From Roseiarcus sp963835955 (GTDB lineage Bacteria; Pseudomonadota; Alphaproteobacteria; Rhizobiales; Beijerinckiaceae), in contig CAWIHZ010000006.1 in assembly GCA_963835955.1 (NCBI GenBank), positions 52,283 to 116,282 of the forward strand: a stretch of DNA of 64,000 nucleotides. Direction: 5' to 3'. Below, piece after piece: positions 54,060 through 62,717 of the stretch. The position numbers were made by a program, and so were the translations under genes. How positions within the stretch are numbered: position 1 is the first letter of the stretch; the number at the start of each line of letters is the position of its first letter. Below the pieces are notes generated by a model. That model did not search any database, had not been told where the DNA came from, and saw nothing but the letters and a program-made list of their open reading frames with translations.

Positions 54060-54095
54060 GACACCTCCCGCCAGGCATGCCTGGCGGGAGGTGTC
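54060..54095 (+). promoter_or_regulatory. 36-bp perfect palindrome over the IS481 transposase ribosome site
   Basis: GACACCTCCCGCCAGGCA is followed by its exact reverse complement. The right arm contains GGGAGG, the ribosome-binding sequence six bases before the ATG at 54097. An RNA started outside the element would fold this into an 18-pair hairpin and hide the ribosome site. Several other IS families limit transposase made from read-through transcripts in this way; here it is inferred. Confidence 0.7.
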
Positions 54096-54096
54096 G

Positions 54097-55297
54097 ATGC
54101 CCTGGAAGGAGTGTCCGGTGATGGACGATCGTCTTCGGTTTGTCGCCCGGCTTTTGGAGGGCGAGGCGATGAGCGAGGTTTGCCGGGAGTTCGGCATTTC
54201 GCGCAAGACCGGTTACAAGATCTTCGATCGCTATAAGGATTACGGCCTCGAGGCGCTAAGCGATCGATCGCGGCGTCCGGTGCGTTACGCCAACCAGCTG
54301 CCGCCGCAGATCGAAAGCCTCATCACCGCCTGCAAACGGGAAAAACCTCACTGGGGCGCCCGCAAAATCCGCGAGCTTCTGGTGCGCAAGCTCGACGGTG
54401 ATTTTCGTGTTCCCGCCAAGAGCACGATCCACGCGGTTCTGTGCCGCCACGATCTGGTCAAGCCCATGGGCCGTCCCCGCCGCCGCGCTACGGGGACGCC
54501 CCTGTCCGGCGGCGACGCCCCCAACGCGCTCTGGTGCGCCGACTTCAAGGGCGAGTTCAAGCTCGGCGACGCACGCTATTGCTATCCCCTTACCGTCACC
54601 GACCACGCTTCGCGATTTCTGCTGCTGTGCGAGGCGCTCGAATCGACCCGGGAAGATCCCGCCGTCACCGCCTTCGAACAGCTCTTTCGCGAGCGAGGCC
54701 TGCCGCAGGCCATTGGCTCCGACAACGGCGTGCCCTTCGCAAGTCCCAACGGCCTGTTCAACCTCTCCAAACTCTCCGTCTGGCGGCTGCGCCTGGGCAT
54801 CGCCATCGAGCGCATCAAGCCCGGCCATCCCCAGCAGAACGGCCGCCATGAGCGCATGCACCTGACCCTGAAGAAAGAAACCACCCGCCCGCCCGGCCTG
54901 AACGCCTTGCAGCAGCAAGCCAAATTCGATGAGTTCATGAGGGAGTTCAACGACGACAGGCCCCACCAAGCCCTCGCCATGAAGACCCCCGCGGAAATCT
55001 ACACGCCCTCGCCAAGACCCTACGCGGGCAAGACCCTACGCGGGATTGCCCGAACTCACATATCCCCTGCATGACCGCGACGTGCTCGTCACCGCCTGCG
55101 GTCGAATCTGCATGCACCGAAAACGCATCAATGTCTCGACTGTCCTCGCCGGCCAGCGCCTCGGAATCAAAGAAGTCGACGAGGGCATTTGGCTCGTTAG
55201 CTTTATGAGCTGCGATCTGGGATTCATCGATCTGGAGCAGAAAACCTTGCAACCCCTCGACAACCCGTTCGGCCCGAGGTTGTCACCCATGTCTTAG
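54097..55297 (+). pseudogene. IS481 transposase, frameshifted
   Basis: The first frame (54097-55074) encodes MPWKECPVMDDRLRFVARLL, a helix-turn-helix (EVCREFGISRKTGYKIFDRY) and the complete DDE core: D in WCADFKGEF, D in GSDNGVPFAS, E in NGRHERMH. The C-terminal part (YPLHDRDVLVTACGRICM to the stop at 55297) is in another frame. The break is a 16-bp tandem duplication of AAGACCCTACGCGGG plus one base at about 55013-55045; removing one copy restores a single frame. The catalytic domain itself is whole, so some activity cannot be excluded. Confidence 0.85.
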
Positions 55298-55341
55298 GTA
55301 TGTTCCGTTACCTATGTGTCCGGGTCGGACAATGATTTTAT

Positions 55342-55415
55342 TGGAGCGGGTGAAGGGAATCGAACCCTCGTATTCAGCTTGGAAGGCTGCTGCTCTACCA
55401 TTGAGCTACACCCGC
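55342..55415 (-). tRNA. tRNA-Gly (TCC)
   Basis: On the reverse strand the acceptor GCGGGTG pairs with CACCCGC, followed by T and an encoded CCA. The D arm reads GCTCAATGGTAGAGC, the anticodon loop CTTCCAA gives anticodon TCC, and the T arm holds GGTTCGATTCC. The D and T loops are normal, so it should be functional. It separates core genes from the accessory block and is 20 bases from the IS481 end. Confidence 0.95.
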
Positions 55416-55562
55416 GCCGCTCTCCGCCCGAGCGCCGGCGGCCGGGAAGTCGCGCTTGGCCGCATTTCATGGCAATGCGCCGCCGCGAAGTCAATTGCGA
55501 GCACAGGCCAGGGCGCTTCGGACGGATCGGATAGCATGGGCAGCCACCGCCGCCGCGGCCCC

Positions 55563-57944
55563 TCATGCAATCTTGCCGCGCAAGCTGTCCGCGAGCGCCG
55601 AAAGCGCATTGGCAAGTTGCCTCGCGGTTTCCGGCGGCGGGAGCGGCATTTTGAGGTTTTGCGCGCCGGCGGCCGGATCCAGCTCAATCCATGGATGCGC
55701 CGGAGCGCCGGGATCGTTGGCGGACGCGAGAGCGGCAACAAACTGCGCACCGACCTGCACCAAGGCCTGCCACGGATCGGGGTCAGCATCGCGAGGCGAT
55801 ACTCCAGCTCCAGCAACCTGCGCGATCGCTCTCTCCCCAGCGCCAATGTTCACATTGGCGTTTGCATCTTCCCCGGATCCGGCGTCATCGGCAGCGCCGA
55901 TATTCCTCACTTCCTCAGCCGGCGTCACGGCCTCGCCCTCGCCCATATGCCCGGTGACATTTTCCACATCCTTCATGAAACGGTTGAGCCGCGACCCGCC
56001 GAGTGAAATTTCGCCGCTTCCGCCATCGAGAATTCCTGCCGACAATGAGCGTTTGAACGCCAGCACCGAAAGCATGCCCTCCTCGATGGCGCCCTTCGCC
56101 ACGAAATTGATGACCCGCACCGGCCGTTTTTGGCCCATGCGATGAATGCGGGCGATGCGCTGTTCGAGGATTGCCGGGTTCCACGGCAAGTCCATGTTCA
56201 CCAGGGTCGAAGCATGCTGCAGATTGAGGCCGGTGCTGCCGGCATTGGTGGACAGGAACACGCGGCAGGCAGGGCCGTGACGAAACCGCTCAGCCAATGC
56301 CGGCCGTTTGTCCGATGGCACGCCGCCGTGGAAGCTGACGTAGCCGAGCGTACGCATTTCGTGGCGGCGGATGATAATGTCATGGGTCCGTGTCCATTGC
56401 GAAAACACCACCGCCTTGGCCTCGGGCTCGGCGAACAAGTCCTCGAACACCGCCGCCAATTCGTCAGCCTTGACGCCATGATCGGTTTCCTGGTCCAAAA
56501 GATAGGTGCTGTTGCACGACATGCGCATGTTCTGCAGCGCACAGGTTAGCCGCCGCTGGTCCTTGTCGGACAAGAATCTGGACTTGCGCCAGCGCTGGAC
56601 GATTTTCGCCACGATGTCGGCGTTTTCCTGATGATAGAGCATTTGCATCTCGGTCATCGGCGCCAGCAAATTCTGGTCGGTCCGGCTGGGCAACTGCCTC
56701 AGCACCTCGGATTTGCGTCGGCGGATCATGACCGGCGCCAGCGTCTGGCCGATCTTCTCTAGCCCGGTATAGCCGGTGACGCGCCCGGCTTCGTCCTTGA
56801 CCTGATGCTCGTGCAGCAGCTTCCAGGTTGGCCCCAGCCGATGCTGATCGACAAACTGGACAATGGAGATCAGCTCTTCCAGCTTGTTTTCCAAGGGCGT
56901 CCCGGTCAGCACGATCGCGTACGGGCTATCGACGCGTTTCAAGTCGCGCGCCGCAATGGTGTTCCAGTTCTTCACCCGTTGTGCCTCGTCGACGATCACC
57001 AGGTCCGGCGCCCAGGCAGCGATCAGGTCGAGATCGGGCCTCAGCTTCTCGTAGTTTGTGATCTTGCGAAAATCGTCCAGGGCGTAGTTCTTCTGCCGCT
57101 GCGCCCGACCGCCGTTGATGACGCGCGCCGCATTTTCGCCTTGTCGACCCGAGAAACGCATGATCTCGCTTTGCCACTGGTATTTGAGCGAGGTCGGGCA
57201 CACCACCAGCACCTTTGAGACGCCAAAATGCCGCGCCAGTATTTCTGTCGCGGCGATCGGCTTGATGGTCTTGCCCAGGCCCATATCGTCGCCGATCAGC
57301 GCCCGGCCGGCCCGCACCGCGAATAGCGCGCCCTCCGCCTGATAGGGATAGAGCGGCGCCTTCAGAAGCGCCAGCAACTTGGGATCGGCAGCGCCATGTG
57401 GGAACAACTGCGCGAGCTTTGCAACTCGCCGGTCCGCATCCCGCCGGCCGGCGACGAAATCGAGAGCGTCGTCGTAGGCGCGCAACTCATGGCCCGCCTC
57501 AGACGCTATGGTCGTGAAATGCTCGAGTTCGCCAAGGCGCTCGTCGGGCGACATCCCGTTGTGTTCGGCGTCGAACAAACCGGTGGCGGCCTCCCTCAGC
57601 GCCGGCGGGCAATCCGTTCCGGCACGAAAATGCACACTACGTTTGCCTTCATTGCGCAGATACAGCTCGGAAAATGGGGGCCGGTAGCCGTGCGCAAACG
57701 CCTTCTTCGCGCCGCGCTTTTTCTCCAGCCGGGCGAGCGTGAACTCGATGTGCTTGCAGGTGCCCAACTCGCTGGTGGCGTAATCCGGGCACGAACAGAA
57801 ATTGCCCCCTGGCCCCAAGCCTCGAATCGCAACGCGATAGCTGGATTTGGAAACAGGATTACTGACCCTAAATTCCGAGAAAAACGGCTCGCCGGTGAGA
57901 TTTTCAAGCCCGAAGGCCTGCTCACGGCCGAACTGGTGGCGCAA
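55563..57944 (-). CDS. SNF2-family helicase with N-terminal SWIM zinc finger
   Basis: A 793-residue ATPase. The SWIM finger FCSCPDYATSELGTCKHIE (about residues 49-67) is followed by a Swi2/Snf2 motor: GDDMGLGKTIKPIAA (motif I, about 218), VDEAQRVKN (II), LTGTPLENK (III), STNAGSTGLNLQ (V) and QRIARIHRMGQKR (VI). It probably remodels or clears DNA-bound protein. The TTG at 57944 is the longest open start. An ATG at 58055 in the same frame (MKSKRRNPNSATK) reaches it through one in-frame TAG at 57954-57956, so the native N-terminus may be lost. Confidence 0.82.
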   Translation of the reverse strand: MRHQFGREQAFGLENLTGEPFFSEFRVSNPVSKSSYRVAIRGLGPGGNFCSCPDYATSELGTCKHIEFTLARLEKKRGAKKAFAHGYRPPFSELYLRNEGKRSVHFRAGTDCPPALREAATGLFDAEHNGMSPDERLGELEHFTTIASEAGHELRAYDDALDFVAGRRDADRRVAKLAQLFPHGAADPKLLALLKAPLYPYQAEGALFAVRAGRALIGDDMGLGKTIKPIAATEILARHFGVSKVLVVCPTSLKYQWQSEIMRFSGRQGENAARVINGGRAQRQKNYALDDFRKITNYEKLRPDLDLIAAWAPDLVIVDEAQRVKNWNTIAARDLKRVDSPYAIVLTGTPLENKLEELISIVQFVDQHRLGPTWKLLHEHQVKDEAGRVTGYTGLEKIGQTLAPVMIRRRKSEVLRQLPSRTDQNLLAPMTEMQMLYHQENADIVAKIVQRWRKSRFLSDKDQRRLTCALQNMRMSCNSTYLLDQETDHGVKADELAAVFEDLFAEPEAKAVVFSQWTRTHDIIIRRHEMRTLGYVSFHGGVPSDKRPALAERFRHGPACRVFLSTNAGSTGLNLQHASTLVNMDLPWNPAILEQRIARIHRMGQKRPVRVINFVAKGAIEEGMLSVLAFKRSLSAGILDGGSGEISLGGSRLNRFMKDVENVTGHMGEGEAVTPAEEVRNIGAADDAGSGEDANANVNIGAGERAIAQVAGAGVSPRDADPDPWQALVQVGAQFVAALASANDPGAPAHPWIELDPAAGAQNLKMPLPPPETARQLANALSALADSLRGKIA

Positions 57945-58182
57945 GCCGCGTTGCTAGTCCACCGGCGAAAGATCGGCGGGGGCATGGGTGCGCGAGAGTT
58001 TGGGTTCCTTGGTCGGTTTAGTCGCGGAATTCGGGTTTCGGCGCTTGGATTTCATCGAACTACATTCCATTCAACAAAGACTTCTCGGGAGAGCTTAATC
58101 TGGCATGGCTTTTCCCCAGTGCTGACGCTGCTTCCATTTTTCAAGCAATGCCGGTTGGCGGCTGCTGCCCAAGGAATTCGTC

Positions 58183-58524
58183 CCCCCCCCCCGCATGCTC
58201 CGATGGCTCGCGCCGCGCGGCGTAGCCCTTCGATTCCATCAGCCGCGCGATCCGATCCTCCAGGCCCGGCCGGTCCGCATCCATCCGCCCCTTCTCGATC
58301 GCGCCGACATAGTTGACGTCGATATCGACCGAGAGGCGGTCCAGATCGGAACGAAAGACGTTGAGCGCGGTGCCGCCTTTCAAGGCGATGCGCGGCCCGA
58401 TCAGCGCATCGGCGCCGAACGCGTCGAGAATGTCGATCAGCCGGATTACGCGCTCCAGCGTCGCGGGTTGAAGCCGGCGCTCGGCCGCAAGGTCCTGAAG
58501 CGTTTCACGCGAAGCGACCTTCAG
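58183..58524 (-). pseudogene. AbiEii toxin gene, truncated
   Basis: From 58524 the reverse strand encodes ETLQDLAAERRLQPATLERV and then KGGTALNVFRSDLDRLSVDI, the first nucleotidyltransferase motif of AbiEii toxins, to REPSEHAGG. It then runs into a tract of about 11 C (58182-58192), and similarity ends. Only about 110 of the usual 280-300 residues remain. No ATG, GTG or TTG opens the frame before codon 48, so it is dead or expressed only as a scrap. It overlaps the stop of the antitoxin gene, the usual abiE order. Confidence 0.75.
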
Positions 58525-59333
58525 ACGCCCTCAAAAGCGGCGTCGACAGCCTGCGGCGGCAGAAGCGCGCGCCACGGCTCGACGAGCACGGCACGACCGG
58601 GTTCGGCGCCTAGCGCATAATGCTTCGAGCGTGGGAGCCGCGCTCGCAGGCGTGCCAGGACGTCATCGGTGACGCCGAGCACGCTGCGCCGCTTTTCGAG
58701 CCACCAGCCGGAAACGGAGGCGATCGACCGATTGTCCAGAAGCTCGACATAGTCGGCGACCTTCGCCGGATCGAGATAGCGGACCAGATCCAGCGACTTC
58801 AGGACTTCCTCGGCGCCGCCGGCGAGTGCCGGCCGGCGCAGGACATCGACGACCGTGCGTTCGACCGCTGTAACACGGACCGCAACGCCCTGACGGTCCA
58901 TGGTTAGGGTCAGGTAGCCGGCCTTGCCGGGCGCCGCAAATGCCTTCGGCGGGGTGACGAAGAGGCAGGCGCCGAATGTCAGCTCCACAAGTTCTGTTCG
59001 GCCGACGCTGATAAGCTGAACCTCGTTGAACTCGGAATAAGCTATGCTATGCAGCTCGAGGGCCGAGTGAAACCCGAGCACGCCGTCGGAGCGGAGCTTG
59101 CTCGCCGCGGCGAAGCGGTCGATCACCATTCGCTCGGCCGCCAGGTGGGCGGGTACCGCGGCAAACACTTCGCGACTGATCCGCTTGATGTTGCCGGCCC
59201 GCAGGTGATGCCGGAGAAGGCTGGTGACATTGGCCGCACTCGCCGGATGGCCAAAGGCCGCGGCGAACTCAGCCCGGGTGAAGACCGGATGAGCCGACAG
59301 AAAGCTCGCGGTTTTGTGCTGGCGGGGCCGCAC
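58521..59333 (-). CDS. abiEi: AbiEi family antitoxin (type IV toxin-antitoxin)
   Basis: A 270-residue protein with an N-terminal winged helix (VFTRAEFAAAFGHPASAANV, TSLLRHHLRAGNIKRISREV) and a C-terminal AbiEi domain (FVTPPKAFAAPGKA, TAVERTVVDVLRRP, YVELLDNRSIASVSGWWLEK). AbiEi represses its own promoter and counters the AbiEii nucleotidyltransferase without binding it. Here the toxin gene next to it is truncated, leaving an orphan antitoxin. Upstream, AATGG-N11-CCATT near 59362-59382 could be its operator. Confidence 0.85.
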   Translation of the reverse strand: MRPRQHKTASFLSAHPVFTRAEFAAAFGHPASAANVTSLLRHHLRAGNIKRISREVFAAVPAHLAAERMVIDRFAAASKLRSDGVLGFHSALELHSIAYSEFNEVQLISVGRTELVELTFGACLFVTPPKAFAAPGKAGYLTLTMDRQGVAVRVTAVERTVVDVLRRPALAGGAEEVLKSLDLVRYLDPAKVADYVELLDNRSIASVSGWWLEKRRSVLGVTDDVLARLRARLPRSKHYALGAEPGRAVLVEPWRALLPPQAVDAAFEGV

Positions 59334-59500
59334 GACAAGTCTACATCTCTGCGTCAGAATGGGTAACTAATAGCCATTATTGCGCATATTTGTCAACCAC
59401 TCCTTCTGAAAAGCGGGCATCCGCTCTGTCGTTAAAAACGTTCCGAACAGGTTAATAATTACCCCTCCCAACGCATTTTCTAGAACAAGGCGCATTACGG

Positions 59501-59594
59501 AAATAGACTGTCATCGCTACCCGCTCGATCTGACGGTCTTTTGGTTTCGGCTGGCGGACATTCCGAGAAAGACCGTCAGAAATGCCGTCTATTT
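59501..59594. repeat. nested inverted repeats
   Basis: Inner arms TCTGACGGTCTTT (59529-59541) and AAAGACCGTCAGA (59568-59580) match perfectly over 13 bases. Outer arms AAATAGAC (59501-59508) and GTCTATTT (59587-59594) also pair. The intervening bases do not code. It may be part of a transfer-origin region, a terminator for abiEi/traD-side transcripts or a small non-autonomous element. Confidence 0.7.
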
Positions 59595-59649
59595 ACCTAA
59601 TTACCCACGGCTCAAACCGGCTCGACACCTCACCTATTCGCTTTGTCAT

Positions 59650-59817
59650 TCAATCGGTTATGAGATCTGTCCGTGGGACTAACGATGCATAGCCGAGGGC
59701 GTCGGCGCCGGTCGAGATGACCAACTCGCCGAGTTGCTGCACCTTGCGGGCTTTCAGGTCTTTTGCCTTATCCTCCAGCGACTTCAGTTCCGCGTCGAAG
59801 TCCCGTGGCTTGCGCAT
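59650..59817 (-). pseudogene. traD: TraD-like conjugal transfer protein, truncated
   Basis: The reverse strand encodes MRKPRDFDAELKSLEDKAKD then LKARKVQQLGELVISTGADA, the first 40 residues typical of the small TraD/TraC proteins found divergent from traA on alphaproteobacterial plasmids and islands. The last 15 residues and early stop are not family-like, so the end is lost. GGAGA precedes the ATG. It supports reading this region as a conjugative remnant. Confidence 0.72.
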
Positions 59818-59927
59818 CGTCGTCTCCATAAGCTGTCGATGGAGCGATGATAGTTGAGCGCCTGCCCCAATGCTGTAAGGTTGCCGGGACGGGTTGAAAC
59901 GGCGCGAGCAGTCCCGAGAAATTAGTT

Positions 59928-59960
59928 TCGAGGGCGCGCTTATACGTCGTTCCGACGTGC
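59928..59960 (+). other. candidate transfer origin (MobQ/RSF1010-like nick region)
   Basis: AGGGCGCGCTTATACGTCG is followed by a small inverted repeat ACGTCG-TTC-CGACGT (59944-59958). RSF1010 and Ti/Sym-plasmid origins carry a related GGGCGC-(A/C)TTATACGTC-type core beside an inverted repeat, recalled from the family. It lies about 30 bases before the relaxase gene, between divergent traD and traA, where such origins occur. Confidence 0.6.
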
Positions 59961-59988
59961 GCTTCGCCGTGGTGATGTTCGGATTGCG

Positions 59989-62211
59989 ATGGCGATCTAT
60001 CATCTTCACGTCAAGGTCATCGGCCGCAAGGCCGGCTCCAGCGCGGTAGCCTCCGCCGCCTACCGCTCCGCTTCGCGGCTGCGCGACGACCGGCTTGGGC
60101 GCAGCCACGACTTCTCCAACAAGCGCGGCGTCGTCCACTCCGAGGTCATGCTGCCGGAGGATGCGCCCGAGGTGTGGAGCGACCGCGAACGGCTCTGGAA
60201 CGATGTCGAAGCCTTCGAGGTCAGGAAGGACGCCCAGCTTGCCCGCGAGGTCGAGTTCGCCCTTCCGCGCGAGATGACGCAGACGCAGGGCATCGAACTT
60301 GCCCGCGACTTCGTGCAGGCGGAGTTTGTCGATCAGGGCATGATCGCCGACCTTAATGTGCATTGGGACATGGCCGAGGACGGGACGCCCAAGCCCCACG
60401 CCCATGTCATGCTCACCATGCGATCCGTGGACGAAAACGGCTTCGGCCCGAAGGTGCGGGATTGGAACGCTACCCAGATGGTCGAGCGTTGGCGCGAACG
60501 CTGGGCGGAGCTGGCCAACGAGCGGCTGGCCGAACTCGACATCGACGCCCGCATCGACCATCGCAGCCTGGAGGCGCAGGGCATCGCGCTGGAGCCACAA
60601 AGCCAAATCGGCGCGACCGCGCAGCGGATCGAGGGTGAGGGGATCGAGGCCGCCGACCGCGCGGAAATGCACCGCGAGATCGCCCGCAACAACGGCGTGC
60701 GGATCGTCGCCAATCCTTCGTTGGCGTTCGACGCGATCACCCACCAGCAATCGACCTTCACGCGGCGCGACATGGCGATGTTCGCGCATCGGCACAGTGA
60801 CGGGATCGAGCAGTTCAACGAGGTCATAAGCGCGATGCGCGGCGCTCCCGAGCTGGTCGAACTCGGCGCGGACGGACGCGGCGAGGACCGCTTCACCACC
60901 CGCGACATGATCGAGGCCGAGCGGCGCCTACACCGCGCCGCCGAACTCATGGCCGAGAAGGAACGCCATGGCGTGTGTGATGCGGATCGCGAAGCGGCGC
61001 TGGCGCGCGCAGAAGCGCGCGGCCTTGTGCTTTCGGGGGAGCAGGCCGAGGCGCTTACGCATGTCACGGACGGGCGCGATCTCGGCGTCGTGGTCGGTTA
61101 CGCCGGGACGGGAAAGAGCGCGATGCTGGGCGTGGCGCGTGAAGCCTGGGAAGCGGCGGGCTACGAGGTCCGGGGCGTGGCGCTGTCCGGCATCGCGGCC
61201 GAGAATTTGGAAAGCGGCTCGGGCATCGCATCACGCACCATCGCCAGCATGGAACATGGCTGGGGACAGGGCCGCGACGTGCTCACTTCCCGCGATGTGC
61301 TTGTCATCGACGAGGCGGGCACGGTCGGCACGCGCCAATTGGAGCGCGTGCTGTCCTATGCCGCTGAGGCCGGCGCCAAGGTGGTGCTGGTCGGCGATCC
61401 GCAGCAGTTGCAATCCATCGAGGCGGGCGCGGCGCTCCGCTCCATTCACGAACGCCACGGCGGCGCGGAGATCGGCGAGGTGCGCCGCCAGCGGGAGGAT
61501 TGGCAGCGCGACGCCACGCGCGATCTGGCGACCGGCCGCACCGGCGACGCGATCCATGCCTATGACGGTCACGGCATGGTCCATGCCGCGCCGACACGGG
61601 AACAGGCGCGTGACGATCTAATCGACCGCTGGGACCGCGAGCGGCAGGCATCGCCCGACCAGAGCCGCATCATCCTCACCCACACGAACGACGAGGTGCG
61701 CGCGCTCAACGAGGCCGCACGCGAACGAATGCGGGCCGCCGGCGATCTCGGCGATGACGTGCGCCTGGCAGTCGAACGCGGCGCACGCAGCTTCGCCAGC
61801 GGGGATCGCGTCATGTTCCTGCAAAACGAGCGCGGCCTTGGCGTGAAGAACGGCACGCTCGGGACCATCGAGCAGGTCAGCGAACGATCCATGTCCGTGC
61901 GCACCGACGACGGGCGCAGCGTTTCGTTCGACCTGAAGGATTACGACCTCATCGACCACGGCTATGCCGCGACCATCCACAAGGCGCAAGGCATGACGGT
62001 GGACCGCACCCATGTTCTGGCGACGCCGGGCCTGGACGCCCACGGTAGCTATGTCGCCCTGTCGCGCCATCGCGACGGCATGGACCTGCACTACTGGCTC
62101 ACGTCATTGCGTTTGATGGCAATGTGTGAATTTGTGCTGTCGCGATCGAGCGATGGAGATGATTCGTGGCCTGCAAAGAGGTCGCCGTCAAGAAATACGC
62201 GGTCAGGCTGA
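59989..62211 (+). CDS. traA: TraA conjugative relaxase-helicase, 3' truncated by an IS630 derivative
   Basis: Genuine sequence runs about 702 codons to DGMDLHY near 62093, then a short unrelated tail from inserted DNA. The MobA/MobL relaxase domain (about residues 1-215) has AIYHLHVKVIGRKAGSSAV, the tyrosine in AAYRSASRL and the metal histidines in PHAHVML. The helicase domain (about 340-702) has Walker A GYAGTGKSAML, Walker B VIDEAGTVG and YAATIHKAQGMTVDRTH. Full TraA proteins are roughly 950-1100 residues, so the C-terminal part is missing. Relaxase motifs are intact, so nicking might survive. Confidence 0.85.
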   Translation: MAIYHLHVKVIGRKAGSSAVASAAYRSASRLRDDRLGRSHDFSNKRGVVHSEVMLPEDAPEVWSDRERLWNDVEAFEVRKDAQLAREVEFALPREMTQTQGIELARDFVQAEFVDQGMIADLNVHWDMAEDGTPKPHAHVMLTMRSVDENGFGPKVRDWNATQMVERWRERWAELANERLAELDIDARIDHRSLEAQGIALEPQSQIGATAQRIEGEGIEAADRAEMHREIARNNGVRIVANPSLAFDAITHQQSTFTRRDMAMFAHRHSDGIEQFNEVISAMRGAPELVELGADGRGEDRFTTRDMIEAERRLHRAAELMAEKERHGVCDADREAALARAEARGLVLSGEQAEALTHVTDGRDLGVVVGYAGTGKSAMLGVAREAWEAAGYEVRGVALSGIAAENLESGSGIASRTIASMEHGWGQGRDVLTSRDVLVIDEAGTVGTRQLERVLSYAAEAGAKVVLVGDPQQLQSIEAGAALRSIHERHGGAEIGEVRRQREDWQRDATRDLATGRTGDAIHAYDGHGMVHAAPTREQARDDLIDRWDRERQASPDQSRIILTHTNDEVRALNEAARERMRAAGDLGDDVRLAVERGARSFASGDRVMFLQNERGLGVKNGTLGTIEQVSERSMSVRTDDGRSVSFDLKDYDLIDHGYAATIHKAQGMTVDRTHVLATPGLDAHGSYVALSRHRDGMDLHYWLTSLRLMAMCEFVLSRSSDGDDSWPAKRSPSRNTRSG

Positions 62212-62714
62212 GCGAGGAGGAACGGGCTCGGCTCGAGGAGTTCATTCGCAAGGGCAAGCGCGCCGGGCATTTGTTGACGAAAGCGCGCATTCTGTTGAAA
62301 GCGGATGTTTCGGAGGCCGGCGACGGATGGAGCGACAGCCGAATTGTCGAGGCGCTGGACACCAGCATCCCGACGATCGAGCGGACGCGACGGCAACTTG
62401 TCGAGGAAGGCTTTGAAGCCGTCTTGACCCGCAAGTACAATCCCAATTCGGCCCCGCGACGGATTTTCGACGGCGCTGCGGAAGCCAAGCTGATCGCTTT
62501 GGCCTGTGGGCCGGCGCCGACGGGCCACGCCAAATGGAGCCTGCGTCTTCTGGAGGAGAAGGTCGTCGAACTGCAGATCACGACCGCCTCGCTCTATGAA
62601 GCCTTTCCCGCCGCCGAAGCGCCTCGCCTCGTCGAAAGGTTCGAATGGCGTTACACGCCCAAGCACGGAAGCAGGCTCGACATGGCCGAAGCCGAACTCG
62701 CCGTCCTCTCGACC
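62094..62714 (+). mobile_element. IS630-family derivative with internal deletion
   Basis: Starts right after the last traA-like codon, near a TA at 62092-62093, and contains a transposase gene lacking its middle. Its right part is interrupted at a TA (62715-62716) by a second IS630 element. The sequence beyond that element does not continue it, so the true right end is lost or beyond the window. Confidence 0.6.
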
Positions 62715-62717
62715 TAG
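62166..62717 (+). pseudogene. IS630 transposase with internal deletion
   Basis: A 183-residue open frame joins the N-terminal DNA-binding half (VKKYAVRLSEEERARLEEFI, GWSDSRIVEALDTSIPTIER) directly, at EEKVVELQI/TTASLYEAF, to the C-terminal segment SLYEAFPAAEAPRLVERFEW. Compared with the neighbouring copy, about 140 residues with two of the three catalytic acids are missing. The stop is the TAG at the edge of the second IS630. It can bind DNA at best, and might compete with a full transposase. Confidence 0.78.

Larger units (their letters stand above)
54048..55321 (+). mobile_element. IS481-family insertion sequence
   Basis: An element of about 1.27 kb whose outer tips, GGACACATGGGTGAC (54048-54062) and GTTACCTATGTGTCC (55307-55321), are inverted repeats with two mismatches. 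A second pair, ACATGGGTGACA just outside at 54027-54038 and TGTCACCCATGT inside at 55281-55292, doubles each end, so the exact border is uncertain. It carries one frameshifted transposase gene and lies between the acyl-CoA ligase and tRNA-Gly genes. Confidence 0.78.

Noticed and set aside
55314..56006. 230-residue forward frame across the tRNA and beyond
   Set aside because: It reads through tRNA-Gly and is antisense to the SNF2 helicase.
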